Assembly (NCBI GenBank): GCA_023411615.1
Contig: JAEYOR010000045.1
Location: forward strand, 1-23,031
Direction of reading: 5' to 3'
Length of the DNA stretch: 23,031 bases
Origin: Actinomycetes bacterium
GTDB lineage: Bacteria; Actinomycetota; Actinomycetes; Actinomycetales; Demequinaceae
The first letter of the stretch is position 1; each line of letters opens with the position of its first letter. Made by a program: the position numbers and the translations under genes. The notes under the pieces were generated by a model. That model ran no database searches. It was not told the DNA's origin and saw only the letters and a program-made list of their open reading frames with translations. Shown here piece after piece: positions 15,801-21,148 of the stretch.

Positions 15801-16155
15801 AGCAACTTGTACCCGAACTGCAGGATTTTAGGAGCTCGCCGCTGCTCGCATCGATGATGGTAATGGGCTGTTGTGCGGTTGCCGCAACCGACGACACGGC
15901 TCGCAATGTAAAGCTCGTCGCAGACTTCACTGCTGTTGTGGGTCCGCTAAGCGTAAGAGTCGGTGTCGTCGCCACGGTCGTTAAGTCTGCCCGGTATGGC
16001 TTGAGCAGCGAGGGAATCAAGCTTGGGGTGGGAGCTGACGTAGCGGTGTGGCTCGTGAGACGGGTCGTGGCTTCCGTCGGTGTCGCCGCTACCGACGACA
16101 TCATTAGGCAAGCCGCAGCCATGGCCGTTATCCGAAAAAATGCGAGACGTGTCAC
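9847..16155 (-). CDS. Secreted Rhs/YD-repeat polymorphic toxin with C-terminal deaminase-like domain
   Basis: A giant protein of about 2102 residues. From the GTG at 16155 it begins with a Sec-type signal (MTRLAFFRITAMAAACLMM, small residues ending near VAATPTEA). Next come about five modules of roughly 104 residues, each opening with a Trp (about 150, 252, 356 and 462) and holding a nearby Cys pair. A Tyr/Gly-rich segment (about 600-720) and a DUF6531-type entry (GDPVNTVTGEFF, near 725) follow. About thirty YD repeats run to about 1780, then the Rhs core (YYLRNRVFDPNSGTFLSADP) with PFQGTDPLGL at 1843-1852, matching the autocleavage motif PxxxxDPxGL. The last 250 residues have a Gly/Ala-rich hydrophobic linker, then HAE (2054-2056) and CPAC (2080-2083), the zinc-site pattern of deaminase-fold toxins. 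Architecture recalls Bacillus WapA. Alternative starts are ATG 16191 or 16305; a possible -10 at 16207-16212 argues against 16305. Composition looks less GC-rich than its neighbours. Confidence 0.88.
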   Translation of the reverse strand: MTRLAFFRITAMAAACLMMSSVAATPTEATTRLTSHTATSAPTPSLIPSLLKPYRADLTTVATTPTLTLSGPTTAVKSATSFTLRAVSSVAATAQQPITIIDASSGELLKSCSSGTSCSVTTSFTSLQQAGYVARHAQTESETYWVTPEVWQLTLSLDKQLVAVGETAKLNLLISQLPWNVRDVWGVRIVDTGTGAVARECDSVTSTSAGYRCTTSQAWTPEPSRTYRGELYDKASGDVLVYSNEATLASLPWVLSLDVDRQQLAPDGKALVTIHANQQINRVYSQFKIYLVTAPESQVVATCTSLVQNGSDFTCTAKAGAPPGENTEIFAVVASAADVASNQIAESNRVLLGVDPWSVRLETDHAVVEATEDYVVSAYVNGDLRDGSPRKRLYLLDADTGQTVSTCDVGQAMPSGERKCGTYLRGDPAITAHRYVAVIASLESPTVGVVATSNTVNVEPMPWTLVWSSLRPVGSVNDAAVPPGDPTGQVVLGSPPEGDVQAPPTQVILTGPAPGYTGSFRAASSQSLFATRGNYALYVKDVGSGEILNKCVGSPYEHAGTECGANISFDENIQPRRVEAFIAPADDPSGPRLASTPIQHVVRARVEAALGPASKWCSGENGGISLVGESNYNVNYSSYRPKLYGPGAGGWGSFYMYTGYKFFASYRSCQNIPEGGYYYRLEGFSNGMTDVIATSNVVFYPGGIGAQEQMAGGNAAENCVQSCAGDPVNTVTGEFFENNEDLRLEGAGPALSWTRSYSSTARESDNGLGYGWTSGAGMHVEVPEGSSIAGATYARVVQENGAYVVFARNALGEWVAPSQVFATLEDQPDGGVRFIRRQKEQFDFSPDGDVTRVSDLNGNAITFHYLGDNLARMQSDDGRWIEVRRDQAGRIEGIADSAGRSVTYEYSAVGDLIAVEGSGGNRTSYDYDSSHRVTSLTPPATGTTWNVYDSQSRVIRQTAPDGGVTQFAYGASSTLITHPDGSQVLEQYDKSRLVARTTAYGTPIAATTQFTYTTRYQAASMVDPSGRVTHFVYDVEGNLRQVVNSRNEATTYDYDARSNLVRVRNSLGSAAEFEYDERDNVIAATDPLGNRFTYTVDAFGRRTATTDPLGHTGTVAYDSYSTPVTSISPGGVVTAIEADQLGRTVKSWDPRAWLPGAEPSNFATSYSYTPLGLLDTVTGADGSYVSFEYDTGGRMISTTDALGRTSEITYDSMGRPVSEIDPSGQITTYEYDRMSRVVKETRAGVAAWSYAYDALGRVVALTDPEGGTTWFTYNASDQHTSVTDPDGRTTTLQYDASGRLASQTGPDGGVTTYINDALGRVTQVVDPAGRATTYTYDAAGRLIATEFPDASVSTASYDALGRVLTTTDTQGRMSTYSYDPDGRQTRAVDVLGRETTASFNAGYLTQQTGADGAIFSYEYDARGYMVGTRVDGSSLQSSVIDAAGRVVSATEPAGVTTYTYDALDRVIEVQGPTGDVGYEYDALGLVTTITYPSGTTVNRQHDLLGRLTEVSSSVVGLVSYEWSPGGVLDATSFPNGVDTTFTHDMAGRLTGVDMHSDAEPMLSLDYAYDQSGRLTGRTTTRPTRGALTETFVTDPLGRVAPLGPSGPAATFSRSHEPLTFPDGRVLALSAAGIPETLTVEGTAIQFEHDVAGQRLNESINGNLTKNYEWNAQGLLTGVADSLTGLDLSFEYSSGLRVNATGTTGSTQVDADYVWDTVHAVPLLLDDGRYEYVYGAGTAPIAQVDTATGDVEFLHGDLVGSTREVTDDAGNIVARFDYGMYGDVRAVSGATSTTSFLFAGEYRDPSGTYYLRNRVFDPNSGTFLSADPILSVTGMPYAYTSGNPFQGTDPLGLYGLGDFWDDVTDTAGAVWEEVSSPEFLVSTAVFIGCTAVFGPGGVVGCSAGAGAVYSAIDYTQNTPADCQSLGGYFTSVATGTAYGLAGGAIAGPVARPVFTAIGKAIQPLRPAVTSALTPLRNAIQKLTPQTRTAANSANLETRVAEVHGALDPIAQTSRTTAALGTREGTTVIGGGVRDLSPAQRALVREGEMMAGGPGHAEVTTVLGARGAGLTPQEIVTSWDICPACQTFLRNEGATLTGPRSARW
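10640..13640 (-). repeat. YD-repeat coding array inside the Rhs gene
   Basis: The DNA encodes about thirty degenerate units of roughly 20 residues with the pattern GR-x(n)-YDALGR and its variants (YDAAGRL, YDPDGRQ, YDARGYM, YDERDNV), visible as recurring gcgtcatac/gcgtcgtac stretches about every 63 bases on the plus strand. Such repeats build the beta-sheet cage that encloses the toxin tip in characterised Rhs proteins. Units are diverged, so recent tandem duplication is not obvious. Confidence 0.85.
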
Positions 16156-16206
16156 GTTTCCCCCAAAGTTGACGCGCTTTCGGGGCCGCATCGCCCCCCG
16201 GAAACA

Positions 16207-16212
16207 AGAGTA
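16207..16212 (-). promoter_or_regulatory. Possible -10 box for the Rhs gene
   Basis: On the minus strand TACTCT stands about 52 bases before the GTG at 16155. No good -35 is found. Transcription from here would start around 16200 and would place the ribosome-like GGGGGA just before the GTG, supporting that start over the more distant ATG at 16305. Tentative. Confidence 0.25.
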
Positions 16213-16352
16213 CTCGGCCCGCGTGGTTTCTTGCGAGCTAATCACGAACGCGTGTTTTGGCCAGCCGAGCCATGCGAACAAGAGGTGCAGGCGTACATGC
16301 AGCACCTCATGCGTTAGCGAAGTGCGACCGGAGACCGCTCAGGGCAAGCCAC

Positions 16353-16358
16353 TACACT
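16353..16358 (+). promoter_or_regulatory. -10 box for prfB, implying a leaderless message
   Basis: TACACT ends 8 bases before the prfB GTG and there is no Shine-Dalgarno sequence between them. Transcription would therefore begin within a few bases of, or at, the GTG. Leaderless messages are frequent in actinobacteria. The -35 is not evident. Confidence 0.5.
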
Positions 16359-16366
16359 GAGCAACC

Positions 16367-17485
16367 GTGGCCATCGACTTTCCCGCTGAAATCGCGCAGC
16401 TGCGCAGCACCTTCGCGCAGATCGAGGCCGTTCTCGACCCAACCGGGCTGAAGGCGCGCATCGCCGATTTGGAAGCCCAAGCGTCGGCCCCTGACCTGTG
16501 GGATGACCAGGAGCGCGCGCAAGCGATCACCAGCACGCTCAGCGCCGCGAACTCCGAACTGGAACGAGTCCAGGGCTTTGAGCGCCGCCTCGACGACCTT
16601 GAGGTTCTCGTTGAGATGGGCGTCGAAGGAGAGGACGCCGCGACGCTCGCCGAGGCGGAGGCCGAGTTCCACCAGTTACGCAAGGATCTCGACGCGATGG
16701 AAGTGCGCACCCTGATGTCGGGGGAGTGGGATGAGCGCGATGCGGTTGTCACCATTCGCTCCGGGGCGGGCGGTGACGACGCGACAGACTTCGCCGAGAT
16801 GTTGCTGCGGATGTACCTGCGGTGGGCAGAGCGTCACGGCTATGCGACCAAGGTGCTCGACACGTCGTACGCCGAAGGCGCGGGCCTCAAATCCGTCACC
16901 TTCGAAGTGGACGCCCCCTACGCCTATGGTCGGCTTTCGGTGGAAGCCGGCACTCACCGCCTCGCCCGCATCAGCCCCTTCGGCTCGGCGGACAAGCGGC
17001 AGACGAGCTTCGCTGCCGTCGAGGTGATTCCGCAGATCGAATCGACCGACCATATTGAGGTCCCTGAGTCCGAGATCAAGGTGGACGTGTTCCGCTCCTC
17101 CGGCCCCGGTGGACAGTCCGTCAACACCACCGACTCGGCGGTGCGGCTTACGCACTTGCCCACCGGCATCGTTGTATCGATGCAGGATGAGAAGTCCCAG
17201 ATCCAGAACCGTGCTGCAGCCATGCGCGTGCTTCAGTCGCGACTGCTCCTGCTGAAGAAGGAGCAGGAGGCTGCACAGAAGAAGGAGCTTGCAGGCGACA
17301 TCAAGGCGAGCTGGGGCGACCAGATGCGCTCCTACTTCTTGTACGGTCAGCAGCTGGTCAAGGACCTCCGCACGGGTCACGAATCAGGCAACCCGGATCG
17401 CGTCTTCGACGGCGATATCGATGACTTCATCGAGGCGGGCATTCGGTGGCGCCGCGCTCAGCAGAACAACCCGGACGACGCGTAA
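16367..17485 (+). CDS. prfB: Peptide chain release factor 2
   Basis: RF2 recognises UGA and UAA stop codons and triggers release of the finished peptide on the ribosome. The 372-residue product has the N-terminal helical domain, the stop-codon reading tripeptide SPF at residues 203-205, and the catalytic GGQ at 248-250 inside RSSGPGGQSVNTTDSAVRLTH. The GTG start gives the family N-terminus (MAIDFPAEIAQLR). The frame is continuous: the in-frame UGA and programmed +1 frameshift used for autoregulation in E. coli and many other bacteria are absent. It reads divergently from the Rhs gene and is followed by the ftsEX operon. Confidence 0.97.
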   Translation: MAIDFPAEIAQLRSTFAQIEAVLDPTGLKARIADLEAQASAPDLWDDQERAQAITSTLSAANSELERVQGFERRLDDLEVLVEMGVEGEDAATLAEAEAEFHQLRKDLDAMEVRTLMSGEWDERDAVVTIRSGAGGDDATDFAEMLLRMYLRWAERHGYATKVLDTSYAEGAGLKSVTFEVDAPYAYGRLSVEAGTHRLARISPFGSADKRQTSFAAVEVIPQIESTDHIEVPESEIKVDVFRSSGPGGQSVNTTDSAVRLTHLPTGIVVSMQDEKSQIQNRAAAMRVLQSRLLLLKKEQEAAQKKELAGDIKASWGDQMRSYFLYGQQLVKDLRTGHESGNPDRVFDGDIDDFIEAGIRWRRAQQNNPDDA

Positions 17486-17599
17486 CCCGGCTGAGGGCAC
17501 TCGGCGGCTCCGTACGGGCGCTCGATAGGGCGCTTGACGTGAGACGAATCACTCGGAGGCGCGCCGCTAGCGCTCCCACACCCGTGCGCGCCGCGTGCT

Positions 17600-17605
17600 T
17601 ACGAT
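17600..17605 (+). promoter_or_regulatory. Possible -10 box for the ftsE operon
   Basis: TACGAT lies 40 bases before the chosen ftsE GTG, in the 160-base gap after prfB, and would give a leader of about 30 bases ending in the ribosome site GAAGG (17636-17640). No convincing -35 is at standard spacing. The rest of the gap shows nothing distinctive. Confidence 0.3.
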
Positions 17606-17645
17606 GCCAAAGACGCGGGTCCAACCCCCCGTGTCGAAGGCTGCC

Positions 17646-18338
17646 GTGATTCGACTCGACCATGTCTCCAAGGTGTACGCGCGAGGGGCCCGCCCCGCGC
17701 TCGACGATGTATCCGTCGAGGTGGAGCGTGGCGACTTCGTGTTCCTTGTGGGCTCCTCGGGATCGGGCAAGTCCACGTTCCTCAAGTTGATCCTGCGCGA
17801 GGAGCGCCCCACCTCTGGCGATGTTCACGTCGCTGGCCGGCACCTCAACAAGTTGTCGAATTGGCGTGTGCCGCAGTTGCGCCGTGAGATTGGCGCCGTC
17901 TTTCAGGACTTCCGCCTCCTGCCGAACAAAACGGTGTTCGACAACGTCGCTTTTGCCCTGCAGGTGATCGGCAAGAAGCGCCACCATGTCGCGTCGATGG
18001 TTCCCGAAACCCTCGAACTCGTTGGCCTCGCCGGCAAGGAAAAGCGCTTCCCACATGAACTGTCCGGTGGTGAGCAGCAACGTGTCGCGATCGCCCGCGC
18101 CGTGGTGAACCACCCGCCGATCCTTTTGTGTGACGAGCCCACGGGAAACCTTGACCCCGGCACCTCCATCGGCATCATGCGCCTTCTTGACCGCATCAAC
18201 CGCACCGGCACCACCGTGCTCATGGCCACCCACGATGACGAGATTGTCGACCAGATGCGCAAACGCGTCATTGAGCTCAAGGGCGGTCTGCTCGTGCGAG
18301 ATCAGGATCGCGGTGTCTACGGGATGGAGCAAGCATGA
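17646..18338 (+). CDS. ftsE: Cell division ATP-binding protein FtsE
   Basis: FtsE is the ATPase of the FtsEX complex, which couples ATP hydrolysis at the divisome to activation of peptidoglycan hydrolases outside the cell. The GTG at 17646 is chosen because it gives the usual start (M)IRLDHVSKVY after GAAGG, and a length of 230 residues like other actinobacterial FtsE; an upstream in-frame GTG at 17595 would add an unlikely 17-residue extension. Walker A is GSSGSGKST, the Q-loop FQDFRLL, the signature LSGGEQQRVAIARA, Walker B ILLCDEPTGNLD and the H-loop MATHDD. Its TGA overlaps the ftsX ATG by four bases. Confidence 0.96.
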   Translation: MIRLDHVSKVYARGARPALDDVSVEVERGDFVFLVGSSGSGKSTFLKLILREERPTSGDVHVAGRHLNKLSNWRVPQLRREIGAVFQDFRLLPNKTVFDNVAFALQVIGKKRHHVASMVPETLELVGLAGKEKRFPHELSGGEQQRVAIARAVVNHPPILLCDEPTGNLDPGTSIGIMRLLDRINRTGTTVLMATHDDEIVDQMRKRVIELKGGLLVRDQDRGVYGMEQA

Positions 18339-19246
18339 GACTGCGCTTCATTCTTGGCGAGGTGTTCACGGGCCTGCGCCGCAACGGCACCATGGCGCTG
18401 TCGGTGGTGCTCGTCACCTTTGTGTCGCTCACCTTTGTGGGAGCTGCCGTCCTCACCCAAATGCAGGTGGACAACCTCAAGGCCGATTGGTACTCGAAAG
18501 TCGAGGTGTCGATCTTCCTGTGCCCCGAGAAGTCCCCGAGCCTTCAATGCGCAAGTGGTCTCGCCACGCCCGACCAAGAGGACGCGATCGAGGACGTCCT
18601 GAAGAACGGTTCGGTTGCGCACCTCGTCCAGGCGGTTCATTACGAGTCCCGTCAGGAGGCCTTTGAAAAGTTCAAGGCCTACGACATCGACAACACGTAC
18701 GCGACCCTCACCGCGGACCAGATGCAGGCCTCCTTCCGCGTCAAACTCACGGACCCCGAACAGTTCGAAGTGGTCGCTGATGCGGTGAAGGGGATGAAGG
18801 GCGTCGAGACCGTCCAGGATCAGCGGGATATCTTCAAGGGCCTCTTCAGCCTCCTCAACGCCGCGACGTTCGTTGCCGCCGCGCTTGCCGCTGTCATGCT
18901 GCTCGCCGCGATCCTCCTCATCACCACCACCATCCGCTTGAGCGCGATGAGCCGTAAGCGCGAGACGAACATCATGCGCATGGTGGGCTCCTCGCGCGTG
19001 CTCATTCAATTGCCGTTCATGCTGGAAGGCGCTGTTGCCGCGACGCTGGGAGCCGTCCTGGCGTCGGCCGCATTGTGGTCCGGAATGAAGTTTGCCGTCA
19101 CCGACTGGCTTCACCAATCGACACTTGTTGTCGAATACATCAGTGCGGACGACGTACTTATTGTCGCCCCGTGGCTGCTGGCGATCGCTGTTGCGCTTGC
19201 GCTCGTGGCCTCGGTAGCGACGCTGGGGAGGTATACGCGAGCATGA
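18335..19246 (+). CDS. ftsX: Cell division protein FtsX
   Basis: FtsX is the membrane partner of FtsE. The 303-residue protein shows the family topology: four transmembrane helices at about residues 20-41, 176-200, 225-249 and 274-297, and a large extracellular loop at 42-175 that in other species binds the hydrolase or its activator. Two cysteines in the loop (C63, C72) could form a disulfide. The cytoplasmic MSRKRETNIMRMVGSS segment between helices 2 and 3 is typical of the family. The start overlaps ftsE and the stop overlaps the downstream hydrolase gene (ATGA), so all three are coupled. Confidence 0.95.
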   Translation: MRLRFILGEVFTGLRRNGTMALSVVLVTFVSLTFVGAAVLTQMQVDNLKADWYSKVEVSIFLCPEKSPSLQCASGLATPDQEDAIEDVLKNGSVAHLVQAVHYESRQEAFEKFKAYDIDNTYATLTADQMQASFRVKLTDPEQFEVVADAVKGMKGVETVQDQRDIFKGLFSLLNAATFVAAALAAVMLLAAILLITTTIRLSAMSRKRETNIMRMVGSSRVLIQLPFMLEGAVAATLGAVLASAALWSGMKFAVTDWLHQSTLVVEYISADDVLIVAPWLLAIAVALALVASVATLGRYTRA

Positions 19247-20562
19247 CCGGTGACAGGCGAATCCCCCGGGCCTTCCGGGTGGCGGCGGCACTCACTCTTG
19301 CCGCGCTCCTTGGCGCGCTCGCTGGCGGAATGGCCCAAGCGGGCGGCAACACCACGCCCGGCTGGTCTTCATACGACGATGAAATCAACCAAGCGCGCAA
19401 GGAACAACAGCGCCAGGAGCAGTACGCGGCGGACCTCGAGAACGCCGTCAGCGCAACCGACCGCGCCATCGCGGATGCCACGTACAAACTTCAAGAGCTC
19501 AACGACCGCTTGCCTGTGGTTCAGGCTGAGTACCAGACAGCGAAGGACACGTACGACGCCGCGGTGCTTCAGCAGCAGATTGTCGCCGACAAACTCGCCG
19601 CCGCCGAGGCAGAGGACAAGAGCCTCACCGAGGAGATCGCCTCTGACGAGGAGCGCATCGAGGAACTGAACAACGTCCTCGCACAAGTGGCGCGCACCGA
19701 GTATCAGGGCTCGCGCACCAACACGTCCTTGGTCATCATTTTTGGCGGCCAGTCCTCATCCCAGGTAGTTGACGACTACGCCTACGCCGAGACCACCGCA
19801 CGCGTGCAGTCCACCACGCTCGCAGATGTGGAAGAGCTCGCGGCCGTCAACCGCAACCGCCTGACGCGCCAAGAGGCGGTACGCGAGTACATCGAGGAAC
19901 TCAAGCGGCAAGCGGACGAGCTCGTCGTTCAGACCGAGGAAGCGAAGCAAGCAGCCGAAGCCAAGAAGGCTGAGGTCGAGCAGTTGCTCAAGGAGACCGA
20001 GGACCTCAAGGCATACCTCGACCAGCAGAAGGCGTACTACCTCGAGCAGCAGGCTCAGCTTGAGCAGCAACAGGCAGCGCTCAAGGCGGAGCTCGACACT
20101 CTGTGGCAGAAGAAGCTTGCGGAAGAGGCAGCCAACGGGACGGGATCACTCGGCAAGGGATTCTTCAGTTTCCCCACTGCGGTGCCGTACATCACCTCGT
20201 CCTTTGGATATCGCATCCACCCGATCTACGGCACCCGGATTCTCCACGAGGGCACCGACTTCCGCGCTTACTGCGGCACGGCCATCAAGGCCGCTGCGGA
20301 CGGCAAAGTGATCTGGTCCAAGTGGCAAGGCGGCTACGGCAACCAGGTGCTCATCGACCACGGCATCATGTCGAACAAGGTGGTCTACACGAACTACAAC
20401 CACCTGACGAGTTTTGCGGTCAGCGGTGGTCAGAACGTCAAGCGCGGCGACATTGTCGGGTACTCCGGCAATACGGGTAACTCCACGGCGTGCCACCTTC
20501 ACTTCGAGGTGCGACTCAACGGCACCGCCGTCAACCCGATGGAGTACTTGCCCGACCTCTAG
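19243..20562 (+). CDS. Secreted M23 (LytM) peptidoglycan hydrolase with coiled coil, probable FtsEX partner
   Basis: The ATG at 19243 overlaps the ftsX stop and gives an Ala-rich signal peptide (RVAAALTLAALLGALAGG, cleavage after AQA near residue 33); a longer frame to 19075 lies inside ftsX and is rejected. The mature part has a long charged coiled coil at about residues 44-300, then an M23 domain. Zinc ligands and catalytic residues are intact: H335-x3-D339, H387 (YNHLTSF), and H418-L-H420. This differs from E. coli EnvC, which has the same layout and partner but a degenerate LytM domain. Position and the coiled coil suggest that FtsX binds the coiled coil to switch on cell-wall cutting at division, as for CwlO in Bacillus and RipC in mycobacteria. 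The partner role is inferred from context. Confidence 0.92.
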   Translation: MTGDRRIPRAFRVAAALTLAALLGALAGGMAQAGGNTTPGWSSYDDEINQARKEQQRQEQYAADLENAVSATDRAIADATYKLQELNDRLPVVQAEYQTAKDTYDAAVLQQQIVADKLAAAEAEDKSLTEEIASDEERIEELNNVLAQVARTEYQGSRTNTSLVIIFGGQSSSQVVDDYAYAETTARVQSTTLADVEELAAVNRNRLTRQEAVREYIEELKRQADELVVQTEEAKQAAEAKKAEVEQLLKETEDLKAYLDQQKAYYLEQQAQLEQQQAALKAELDTLWQKKLAEEAANGTGSLGKGFFSFPTAVPYITSSFGYRIHPIYGTRILHEGTDFRAYCGTAIKAAADGKVIWSKWQGGYGNQVLIDHGIMSNKVVYTNYNHLTSFAVSGGQNVKRGDIVGYSGNTGNSTACHLHFEVRLNGTAVNPMEYLPDL

Positions 20563-20599
20563 GGCCTGTAGGCACTGCTTCTCCTTGGCTCGCCGGGCG

Positions 20600-20605
20600 T
20601 ACACT
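20600..20605 (+). promoter_or_regulatory. -10 box for smpB
   Basis: TACACT lies 46 bases before the smpB ATG, predicting a leader of about 35-40 bases that contains the small hairpin GCACC/GGTGC and the strong ribosome site GAGGAGGTGA. No clear -35 was found. Confidence 0.4.
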
Positions 20606-20650
20606 AGTGGGCCGCACCCTGCGCGGTGCTCTACGTCGAGGAGGTGAATC

Positions 20651-21121
20651 ATGGCCGAGTCCATCAAAGTGGTGGCGACAAATCGTTCCGCGCGCCATGA
20701 CTACTTCATCGACGACGTCTTTGAGGCGGGCATCGCGCTTACCGGCACCGAGGTGAAATCGCTGCGGCAGGGCCGTGCGACCATCGGCGACGGTTACGTC
20801 TACATCGACGCCAATGAAGCGTGGGCCGAGAATCTCCACATCCCTGAATACAGCCAGGGCAACTGGACCAACCACGCGCCTCGGCGTAAGCGCAAACTGC
20901 TCCTGCACCACGGAGAGATCAACGAGCTTCTCATCCGCACGCGCGAAAAGGGCCACACGATCGTGCCGCTCCGCCTGTACTTCAAAGGCGGCCGCGCAAA
21001 ACTCGAGATCGGGCTTGCGCGAGGCAAGAAGCTGTATGACAAGCGCCAAACTCTTCGCGAACGCCAGGACGCGCGCGAAGCCGAACGGGCGATGAGTCTC
21101 AAGGGGCGCGAGGAGCGCTAG
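20651..21121 (+). CDS. smpB: SsrA-binding protein SmpB
   Basis: SmpB binds tmRNA and brings it to stalled ribosomes for trans-translation. The 156-residue protein has the family features: N-terminal VVATNRSARHDYFI, then GIALTGTEVKSLRQGRATIGDGYV, the HAPRRKRKLLLH segment, and the basic C-terminal tail GLARGKKLYDKRQTLRERQ that reaches into the decoding centre. The ATG is preceded by a very good Shine-Dalgarno sequence (GAGGAGGTGA, 20638-20647). The tmRNA gene itself is not in the short gap downstream nor elsewhere in the window. Confidence 0.97.
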   Translation: MAESIKVVATNRSARHDYFIDDVFEAGIALTGTEVKSLRQGRATIGDGYVYIDANEAWAENLHIPEYSQGNWTNHAPRRKRKLLLHHGEINELLIRTREKGHTIVPLRLYFKGGRAKLEIGLARGKKLYDKRQTLRERQDAREAERAMSLKGREER

Positions 21122-21148
21122 AGAAACGCTCGAGGAGGGGGCTCGGTA

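Noticed and set aside
16156..16305. Rhs start at the far upstream ATG (16305)
   Set aside because: It would place about 50 poorly ordered residues before the signal peptide and lies upstream of the likely -10 box at 16207-16212.
19075..19242. M23 gene starting inside ftsX at 19075
   Set aside because: The added residues are Cys/Arg-rich out-of-frame ftsX translation and would mask the clear signal peptide beginning at 19243.
21122..21148. tmRNA (ssrA) expected near smpB
   Set aside because: Only 27 bases separate smpB from the next gene, and no tRNA-like ends or tag-peptide frame is seen elsewhere in the window.
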